This document shows, piece after piece, positions 8,509 through 14,636 of a stretch of DNA of 64,000 nucleotides. The stretch spans positions 123,807 to 187,806 of the forward strand of contig NZ_JACJRG010000012.1 in assembly GCF_014697125.1 (NCBI RefSeq). The letters run 5' to 3'. Position numbers and translations under genes: made by a program. Within the stretch, counting starts at the first letter, position 1; each line of letters begins with the position of its first letter. The stretch comes from Anabaena minutissima FACHB-250 (GTDB lineage Bacteria > Cyanobacteriota > Cyanobacteriia > Cyanobacteriales > Nostocaceae). The notes beneath the pieces are model-generated. The model was given only the letters and a program-made list of their open reading frames with translations. It searched no databases and had not been told where the DNA came from.

Positions 8509-8760
8509 ATGGTATCACCACATTTATTGGAAATAGAGCGTGACTTACGTGCTTTATCATTAGAAGAACTACAATGGCTCTTAGAACGTATTCAAAAGCA
8601 GATGCAAGAAAGACAGCAAACATCAAATAAGTTAACTCATCAAGAATACATGAATGCGCAATTAGCTGCAATGGCTATTGATGTAGATGTTCAAACAGAA
8701 ATTACTGCTATTAATCAGGAATTTTTTGTTACCGAAATGGATGGTTTAGAAAAGCCGTGA
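8509..8760 (+). CDS. Antitoxin partner of a MazF-type toxin
   Basis: A small protein of 83 residues from the ATG at 8509; an in-frame TTG at 8491 gives six more residues but little support. The N-terminal half is predicted helical (LEELQWLLERIQKQ), and the C-terminal half is acidic, like antitoxins that wrap a toxin. The stop overlaps the start of the toxin gene in a GTGA junction at 8757-8760, the usual antitoxin-toxin arrangement. I recognise no named family; the function is inferred from position. Confidence 0.7.
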   Translation: MVSPHLLEIERDLRALSLEELQWLLERIQKQMQERQQTSNKLTHQEYMNAQLAAMAIDVDVQTEITAINQEFFVTEMDGLEKP

Positions 8761-9104
8761 ACATCGAGCGAGGACAAATTTATTTTATTAACCTGAATCC
8801 AGTATTAGGGCGAGAACAGTCAGGAACACGACCAGTTTTGGTATTATCTATCAACCCTATCAACCAATTACCTTTGGTTGTGACTGTAGTTGTAGGTACA
8901 AAAGGAACAAATATTAAGCGCGATCATCCAACTAATATAAGACTCTCTCCTCATGACAGTGGATTATTAATAGAAACAGTATTTTTATGTTTTCAAATTC
9001 GTTCTTTAGATCCAAATCGCTTTCCGGCTGATCCAACTGGCAAGATTTCGGAATCTAAGATGCTGGAAGTTGAAGCTGCGGTTCGCTATTGTTTGGGTTT
9101 GTAA
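8757..9104 (+). CDS. MazF/PemK-type mRNA interferase toxin
   Basis: A 115-residue protein with the MazF fold pattern: ERGQIYFINLNPVLGREQSG, then TRPVLVLSINPINQLP, GTKG, DSGLLIETVFLCFQIRS and a PTGKIS segment. MazF toxins cut single-stranded RNA at short sequences and stop growth. It starts at GTG 8757, overlapping the antitoxin stop. The pair sits between dndD and dndE, 28 bases before dndE, in the same direction. It could guard against loss of the Dnd genes or act as an abortive arm; both are inference. Confidence 0.87.
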   Translation: MNIERGQIYFINLNPVLGREQSGTRPVLVLSINPINQLPLVVTVVVGTKGTNIKRDHPTNIRLSPHDSGLLIETVFLCFQIRSLDPNRFPADPTGKISESKMLEVEAAVRYCLGL

Positions 9105-9132
9105 CCAATAAATTCGATATTTACTTAATATT

Positions 9133-9534
9133 ATGGAATCTCCAATAGAAAGAATTAAACTTTCCCAAACTGCAAAAGAGCAATTACTAAAACTCAAACG
9201 CAACACTAAAATCGACCAATGGAATATTCTTTGTCGTTGGGCTTTTTGTCGTTCTCTCGCAGAATCTACCCCACCTTCCCCCGTTCCACTTCCCCAAGAT
9301 AGTAACGTCGAACTGACTTGGCGCGTCTTTGGTGGTGAAATATCCGATATTCTCCTCCTCGCCCTCAAACAACGCTGTCATAATGATGGCTATCCCACCG
9401 ATAAAGAAACCCTAGCCACCCAATTCCGTCTACATTTGCATCGCGGGATTGGTTACTTAGCCGGCGACCCAAATATCAAGAAAATTGAAGATTTAATTGC
9501 ACTGGCAATAAAAGATGGAAAGGATATTAAGTAA
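9133..9534 (+). CDS. dndE: DndE, DNA-binding phosphorothioation protein
   Basis: A 133-residue protein matching DndE: IERIKLSQTAKEQLLKLKR at the start, WNILCRWAFCRSLAE, ELTWRVFGGEISDIL and the C-terminal HLHRGIGYLAGD. DndE is reported to bind nicked DNA and to be needed for phosphorothioation with DndC and DndD. It ends the core modification set. No strong ribosome site precedes the ATG at 9133. It is separated from dndD by the toxin-antitoxin pair, which is unusual because dndD and dndE normally adjoin. Confidence 0.9.
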   Translation: MESPIERIKLSQTAKEQLLKLKRNTKIDQWNILCRWAFCRSLAESTPPSPVPLPQDSNVELTWRVFGGEISDILLLALKQRCHNDGYPTDKETLATQFRLHLHRGIGYLAGDPNIKKIEDLIALAIKDGKDIK

Positions 9535-9576
9535 CCGTAACTGATAACTGTTAACTAATCATTGACAACTGATACT

Positions 9577-11034
9577 ATGCCTGAAACGGTAGAAATCGAG
9601 CGTCATAGAGCCGCGATCGCTCGCACGGAAATCTCTCGTCCTGTACGATTGGCTATAGAATGGGCAATCCTCAACCAAGACACCAGCTTTTTCGATTACG
9701 GTTGCGGCTATGGTGGGGATGTGCAACGTGTAGCTAACCTCGGCTACACCAGTTTAGGCTGGGACCCTTACTACTACCCCGATGAACCAATCACCTCTGC
9801 TGATGTGGTTAATTTGGGTTACATCCTCAATGTCATTGAAGATATTGAAGAACGCCGCCAAAGTCTCATCCAAGCTTGGGAACTCACCGGCAAAGTTTTA
9901 ATCGTCGCCGCACAAGTATTAATTAATGCTCCCAGTAAAGCACAACTAGCTTACAGTGATGGCATTGTTACTAGGCGTAATACTTTCCAAAAATATTACG
10001 AACAAGAAGAACTAAAAAAATATATTGATGAAGTCTTAAATGTAGATGCAGTTCCAGTCGCCCTTGGTGTCTACTTTGTTTTCCGAGAGGAAGCCGAAAA
10101 AGAAAGCTTCAAAGCCATTCGTTTTTTTTCCCGCACCTCTACACCACGCGTCCGCATCCCCATCAAGCGGTTTGAAGACTACCAAGAACAACTCCAACCC
10201 CTGATGGAGTTTTTCACCCAACGCGGTAGATTACCCGTCAAAGGTGAATTAGACACAGCACAAGAACTACTGGGCGAATTTGGTAACTTTCGCCGCGCCT
10301 TTAATGTCATTTTACAAGCCACCGACGAAGCCGAATGGGATGCGATCGCTTACCATCGTTCTTTAGATATTCAAGTCTACCTCGCCCTCACCCACTTTGA
10401 TCAACGTCCCAGATTTTCCCAATTAGCCCCAGCCATGCGCCACGACATCAAAGCTTTCTTTGGTAGCTATGAAGAAGCGTGTGAAGTCGCTGACCAAAAA
10501 TTATTTAGTCTAGGTAAACCAGGAATAATTAAAACCGCCTGCGACAAAAGCAAAATTGGTAAACATACACGGGGTGCGCTTTACGTCCATGTTTCTGCTT
10601 TAGCAGCCCTAGACCCCTTACTACGCATTTACGAAGGTTGCGCCAGCCGCACCATTGGACGTGTCGATGGGGCTACGTTGATCAAATATCACATTGATAA
10701 ACCGCAAATATCCTATCTGTTTTACCCAGAGTTTGACACAGACCCCCATCCAGCCCTCACAGCTAGTATCACAATTGACTTAAAAACTTTGTATATCACC
10801 CACCGCGACTACAGTGACAGGGCAAATCCTCCCGTACTGCACCGCAAGGAAACCTTTGTCACACCTAGCTATCCTCTCTATGAACAGTTTGCCAAACTCA
10901 CCCAACAGGAAGAGGAATTAGGACTACTCCAGCAAAAAAGCGAAATCGGTACGCGTGAAGGTTGGAAGAAATGCCTAGCTGCACACGGAGTAGAGATTAG
11001 GGGATATGAAGTTGAACAAATTAAGGAACTGTGA
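9577..11034 (+). CDS. DNA phosphorothioation-associated putative methyltransferase
   Basis: A protein of about 485 residues of the family annotated as DNA phosphorothioation-associated methyltransferase. An S-adenosylmethionine site is visible near the N-terminus: FFDYGCGYGGDVQRVANLG followed by GWDPYY. The long C-terminal part (DIQVYLALTHFDQRPRFSQL, KTACDKSKIGKHTRGALY) is family-specific and has no known activity. I chose the ATG at 9577 over the in-frame TTG at 9562. It follows dndE by 42 bases. Methylation of the DNA near phosphorothioate sites or of RNA are both possible; the substrate is unknown. Confidence 0.82.
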   Translation: MPETVEIERHRAAIARTEISRPVRLAIEWAILNQDTSFFDYGCGYGGDVQRVANLGYTSLGWDPYYYPDEPITSADVVNLGYILNVIEDIEERRQSLIQAWELTGKVLIVAAQVLINAPSKAQLAYSDGIVTRRNTFQKYYEQEELKKYIDEVLNVDAVPVALGVYFVFREEAEKESFKAIRFFSRTSTPRVRIPIKRFEDYQEQLQPLMEFFTQRGRLPVKGELDTAQELLGEFGNFRRAFNVILQATDEAEWDAIAYHRSLDIQVYLALTHFDQRPRFSQLAPAMRHDIKAFFGSYEEACEVADQKLFSLGKPGIIKTACDKSKIGKHTRGALYVHVSALAALDPLLRIYEGCASRTIGRVDGATLIKYHIDKPQISYLFYPEFDTDPHPALTASITIDLKTLYITHRDYSDRANPPVLHRKETFVTPSYPLYEQFAKLTQQEEELGLLQQKSEIGTREGWKKCLAAHGVEIRGYEVEQIKEL

Positions 11035-11068
11035 AACTTTATTAACCCTACTCTGAGAAGAAACAATT

Positions 11069-11313
11069 ATGGAAAGTATTAAAATACGTTCTCATGTAGG
11101 CGCAGATGGGATTTTACATTTTGATATTCCCATAGAAATAGCAAATGCAGAAATTGAAGTTACAGTAACAATTCAAACAGTCTTACCACAACAACGAGGC
11201 TGGATGCCGGGTTTTTTGAAGAAGTAATTGGTGATTGGGTAGGAGAACCCTTAGAAAGACCAGAACAGGGAGAACGGGACTCATCACACAGTACACCAAC
11301 TATGGCAAGATAA
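11069..11313 (+). pseudogene. Frameshifted small antitoxin-like gene
   Basis: An open frame from the ATG at 11069 encodes MESIKIRSHVGADGILHFD and ends early at 11227 after WMPGFLKK. Shifting by one base at the T-run (11212-11217) continues as FFEEVIGDWVGEPLERPEQG to a stop at 11311-11313. That composite is the typical shape of a common cyanobacterial antitoxin-like protein: GWxPGFF then an acidic EPLxRPEQGE. One lost T in the run explains the break. No toxin partner follows; the next gene is ampG-like. A sequencing error in the homopolymer is an alternative. Confidence 0.7.
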
Positions 11314-11339
11314 CTGCAACTCACAAATAAACAGAAATT

Positions 11340-12632
11340 ATGAATCCAGTGCGATCGCTGCTGCAAGTTTTTGGTAGCCGAAAGATGGCAGCGTTAATAC
11401 TCCTCGGTTTTTCATCGGGTTTACCATTGTTCTTGACTAGTAAGACCTTGCAAGCTTGGATGACAGTCGAAAAGGTCGATTTAACAGCGATTGGTTTATT
11501 TAGCTTAGTCGGCTTACCCTATTCCTTAAAATTTCTCTGGTCGCCGTTGGTAGACTGGTTTAAACTCCCATTTTTAGGTAGAAGGCGCGGCTGGTTAATT
11601 ACCTTGCAAATTGGGTTATTGATTGCGATCGCCTGCATGGGCTTCCAACAACCCAAACAAGCACTGCAACTTTTAGCAATTAATGCGGTGGCGATCGCAT
11701 TTTTCAGTGCTACCCAAGACATCGCCGCCGACGCTTACCGTACCGATGTTTTAGAAGAATTAGAATTGGGTGCTGGTGCAGCAGTTTTCGTATTAGGTTA
11801 TCGCATCGCCTTGCTGCTCACAGGCTCTCTAGCATTAATACTAGCCGATAGCATACCCTGGTCATCAGTTTACCTGTTAATGGCTGGTGGCATGGCAATT
11901 GGGATTGTAGCCACATTATTTGCACCAGAACCAAAAGAAACACGACCCCCAGAATCTTTAGCAGCAGCAGTCATTTTACCGTTTGGGGAATTTTTTCAAC
12001 GCCAAGGTGTAGTTTACGCCGTGTTGACTTTGTTGTTCATCGTCCTCTATAAATTAGGCGACTCCTTTGTGAACAATATGTCCACCCCCTTCCTGCTACA
12101 AACTGGATTCACTCAAACAGATATTGGTGCAATTCAGGGTGGTATGGGATTAATCGCTACCATTGTTGGCACATTAACAGGGGGAGTAGTTTTGAGTAAA
12201 ATTGGACTCAATCGCTCACTGTGGCTATTTGGTGGGCTACAAGCCCTCAGTAACTTAGCTTACTTATTACTTGCTCAAGTCGGTAAAAATTACCAAGTTC
12301 TAGTGTTAACTATTAACATCGAAAACTTTTGTGCTGGTTTAGGCACAGCAGCCTTTGTTGGCTTTTTAATGAGTTTATGTAACCAACGCTTTTCTGCCAC
12401 CCAGTATGCTTTACTTTCCAGTTTTATGGCTGTCAGCCGTGATATTTTAGTTGCACCAGCCGGAAGCCTAGCAAAAAATACGGGTTGGCCTTTATTTTTC
12501 GTGATTAGTATTATAGCCGCAGTCCCAGGATTGCTTTTATTACCATTTTTTGCCCCTTGGAATCAAAAACCAGTGGCAGTAAACAGACCAGGAATTGAGC
12601 CAGAAGACGAGGATTTATGGGAAACCAAATAG
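11340..12632 (+). CDS. ampG: AmpG-like MFS permease
   Basis: A 430-residue membrane protein with about 12 hydrophobic segments and the major-facilitator pattern of AmpG transporters, which import muropeptides (anhydro-muropeptides) in enterobacteria. Family marks are GFSSGLPLFLTSKTLQAWM near the N-terminus, KFLWSPLVDW, GRRRGWL in the loop after helix 2 or 3, and ATQDIAADAYRTD. The true substrate in cyanobacteria is not established. The ATG at 11340 is followed by a HIP1 site inside the gene. A small membrane protein gene overlaps its last 16 bases, so the two are translationally coupled. Confidence 0.87.
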   Translation: MNPVRSLLQVFGSRKMAALILLGFSSGLPLFLTSKTLQAWMTVEKVDLTAIGLFSLVGLPYSLKFLWSPLVDWFKLPFLGRRRGWLITLQIGLLIAIACMGFQQPKQALQLLAINAVAIAFFSATQDIAADAYRTDVLEELELGAGAAVFVLGYRIALLLTGSLALILADSIPWSSVYLLMAGGMAIGIVATLFAPEPKETRPPESLAAAVILPFGEFFQRQGVVYAVLTLLFIVLYKLGDSFVNNMSTPFLLQTGFTQTDIGAIQGGMGLIATIVGTLTGGVVLSKIGLNRSLWLFGGLQALSNLAYLLLAQVGKNYQVLVLTINIENFCAGLGTAAFVGFLMSLCNQRFSATQYALLSSFMAVSRDILVAPAGSLAKNTGWPLFFVISIIAAVPGLLLLPFFAPWNQKPVAVNRPGIEPEDEDLWETK

Positions 12633-13042
12633 TAATTCTTATCGGCACATTTATTCTTTTACTCACCGGATTGTTACTTGGCTACGTTCTTTCACAATTA
12701 GTTTTAGGTTATCTAACATTTAGCCTCCTAACATTTTTCGGAACAATCAGCCTGATTTTAATTTTTGGTACACTCTATTACGTATTGTTCTGGCAATTAA
12801 AGCGAGGACAAACCCAAACCCAAACATTACCAGAACCAATTTCTGAGCCACTTAACGAGCCAATCAATGAACCCGGATTTGAGAGCCAAAACTATCTCAA
12901 AAACAAACTAATTTCTAAATTATCTGGTGATGCTGCCGCCGCAGAACGGTTAATTGAGCAAGCCAAACAAAACTACCCCGGAATGCCAGACAATTGGTAT
13001 TGCGAGAGAGTTCTAGACGACATAGACCGTGATACCCGCTAA
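12617..13042 (+). CDS. Small two-helix membrane protein, unknown function
   Basis: A 141-residue protein with two hydrophobic helices (about 4-30 and 32-60). A proline/glutamate linker with repeated EPI/EPL units (about 72-88) follows, then a soluble C-terminal region (NKLISKLSGDAAAAERLIEQ, ending in YCERVLDDIDRDTR). The start overlaps the ampG-like gene by 16 bases. I recognise the C-terminal shape from other cyanobacterial hypothetical proteins but know no function. A role linked to the overlapping transporter is inference only. Confidence 0.65.
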   Translation: MGNQIVILIGTFILLLTGLLLGYVLSQLVLGYLTFSLLTFFGTISLILIFGTLYYVLFWQLKRGQTQTQTLPEPISEPLNEPINEPGFESQNYLKNKLISKLSGDAAAAERLIEQAKQNYPGMPDNWYCERVLDDIDRDTR

Positions 13043-13179
13043 TAACTCTCTGCGTCCCTCTGCGTTTAAAATTTCATCCTCAATTTTCCACAATGCCCAA
13101 AACTCGCTAAAATTAAGTCAAGTAAAATTCACAAATCTTTAATTAGGTTTTAAAACCTCAAGCGATCGCAACCAAAAAT

Positions 13180-13332
13180 ATGGCTATATTTCGTCAATAC
13201 ATTGCTCCCTTACTAGTCGTGTTAGTATTCATCGTTGCCCTAGTAGCAGTCAGCGCACGGATATTTTTACCCTCCGATATGGCAGCACCAGCACCGATTG
13301 AAGAAATGGGAATGGTGATAGGTGACAGGTGA
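13180..13332 (+). CDS. Small single-helix membrane protein ending in a tandem repeat
   Basis: A 50-residue open frame from the ATG at 13180: a short basic N-terminus (MAIFRQY), one hydrophobic helix (LLVVLVFIVALVAVSA), then DMAAPAPIEEM. The last codons (GTG ATA GGT GAC AGG TGA) lie in a GGTGAYA heptamer array, so the native C-terminus was probably replaced or cut by the repeat. It has the composition of a real small membrane protein, but no family is recognised. Position between two plus-strand genes supports expression in that direction. Confidence 0.5.
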   Translation: MAIFRQYIAPLLVVLVFIVALVAVSARIFLPSDMAAPAPIEEMGMVIGDR

Positions 13333-13399
13333 TAGGTGACAGGTGACAGGTGATAGGTGATAGGTGACTAAAATTTTGAATTTTGAATTTTGAATTTTG
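13314..13399. repeat. Two heptanucleotide tandem arrays (STRR type)
   Basis: Eight units of GGTGACA/GGTGATA fill 13314-13369. Four units of AATTTTG follow at 13372-13399. Short tandem heptamers of this kind are known from heterocyst-forming cyanobacteria. The first array contains the stop codon of the small membrane protein; the second runs into the start of the acetyltransferase gene. Confidence 0.85.
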
Positions 13400-13917
13400 A
13401 ATTGTTAATACCGGGCTATTATATTCGTCGTGGTTCTACCTTAGAGCGATCTCTGCTGGTCAAGTTCATGCAGCGCACCTACCAAGACATATATCCAGAA
13501 CAAGATTTTGCCCATCTAGCGAGAACCGTTGAGCAATACTTCTCCAAAGATACCCCCTTGTGGTGGGTAGATTTTCCGGACGAGGATGTAGGAGAGCAGG
13601 GAAGCAAGGAAGATCAGACAACATCATCTCCCTCGTCTCGCCCTTCTCCCATTGCCTGTCTCTGGGCGGGAAATGCCATAGATCAAGTCACCGGAACACG
13701 CCATCCTCACATTTTTTTACTTTACGTCGTCCCAGAACATCGACGGCGGGGCGTTGGTACAGCCTTAATGCGCTATATAGAGAATTGGGCAATTCAAAGA
13801 GGCGATCGCCAAATCGGACTGCAAGTCTTTAAATCCAACCAAGCTGCCCTAAATCTCTACAATCAGCTAGGTTATCAAACCCAATCTCTATGGATGCTAA
13901 AGCAACTTGATAGTTAA
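13390..13917 (+). CDS. GNAT family N-acetyltransferase
   Basis: An acetyl-CoA-dependent acetyltransferase of about 170 residues. The C-terminal half has the GNAT core: FLLYVVPEHRRRGVGTALM (motif A, Q/R-x-x-G-x-G/A type) and GLQVFKSNQAALNLYNQLGY (motif B). The substrate is unknown; the N-terminal part may select it. No ATG is available before YYIRRG. The frame opens with TTG at 13390 or 13402, both inside or next to the AATTTTG array, so the repeat may have replaced the original start. Between the two halves, DVGEQGSKEDQTTSS encodes a low-complexity insert resembling intergenic repeat sequence (about 13579-13650). Confidence 0.78.
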   Translation: MNFELLIPGYYIRRGSTLERSLLVKFMQRTYQDIYPEQDFAHLARTVEQYFSKDTPLWWVDFPDEDVGEQGSKEDQTTSSPSSRPSPIACLWAGNAIDQVTGTRHPHIFLLYVVPEHRRRGVGTALMRYIENWAIQRGDRQIGLQVFKSNQAALNLYNQLGYQTQSLWMLKQLDS

Positions 13918-14017
13918 TAGTTAACGTGAGTTCGTATATTTCTTCAATATTGCCAGGTATATCACCTTCTTCCACAATTTCACTTAAGCGAGAAGCTATG
14001 TGTCTTACTGAGTATTC

Positions 14018-14372
14018 TTACTTTTGTGCCATGAACTCCCACGGGCCACCGCAGTCTTCTGGAGGGCAAGCGCGTTTACCATCCATGCACACTGGATAAA
14101 AGCAATTTGATTCTGGAGTGAGAATTGCTTCGACCCGAATTTGATGCTGCCAGTTATCACCTTTCGTCAGATTCGTATAAAAAACGCTCTCTACTTCGCC
14201 AACCAAAATCTGATAATTTGACAACTTTAGGGTCGTCAGAAAACCACATTCCCCCAATTTGAGCAATCCCGTAATGCTTACCGTGGATTATGAAACGATG
14301 TAAGTGGGAATCCGTCCACCCCATTACTATATGGATCATGTAGTGCAAATCGGCGATTGTACTGGGTCATCT
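14018..14372 (-). pseudogene. Remnant of a plasmid pRiA4b ORF-3-like gene
   Basis: Two overlapping minus-strand frames together read as a pRiA4b ORF-3-like protein. The upstream frame has IADLHYMIHIVMGWTDSHLH and KVVKLSDF. The downstream frame has GDNWQHQIRVEAIL and PVCMDGKRACPPEDCGG. A frameshift near 14160 separates FLYESDE from GDNWQHQ. The usual N-terminal part is missing: an in-frame TGA precedes the segment at about 14366. The C-terminus stops soon after GGPWEF. The family is common in cyanobacteria and mobile DNA; its function is not established. Confidence 0.8.
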
Positions 14373-14497
14373 TACCGCATTGCCAGTGCCATCTCCCCCA
14401 AAAAAAATCGCTCTCCCAGAAAAGGACTTAGTTTTAAAGTAGTGGTGATAATTGCTACTTGCATAATACAGGCTACAGTATAAGTATTAATTATATA

Positions 14498-14533
14498 GGA
14501 CAAAGATCCTAGTCAAAACTTGGATCTTTGTCC
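14498..14533. terminator. 12-base stem inverted repeat upstream of the polyferredoxin gene
   Basis: GGACAAAGATCC at 14498-14509 and GGATCTTTGTCC at 14522-14533 are perfect inverted repeats with a 12-base loop. No long U-run follows in the plus direction. It may be a terminator for minus-strand reading, a protein site or an RNA hairpin in the leader of the gene starting at 14637. Confidence 0.45.
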
Positions 14534-14559
14534 GATGTGGTCATTGAAGCGATCGCTGT

Positions 14560-14580
14560 ATAATTAATCCCACCACAGCA
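14560..14580 (+). repeat. Left copy of a direct repeat flanking the EF-hand gene
   Basis: ATAATTAATCCCACCACAGC followed by A is repeated with two mismatches at 17080-17100 (ATAATTCATCCCAGCACAGC and A). The copies sit just outside the start and the stop of the gene at 14637-17075. Confidence 0.55.
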
Positions 14581-14636
14581 AAATTTAGGTAAAAACATTA
14601 CACGTTGTTTCATTTGTATATAAATTTATTAAATTT

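Noticed and set aside
13314..13369. Tandem repeats considered as a CRISPR array
   Set aside because: The units are contiguous 7-base repeats without spacers.
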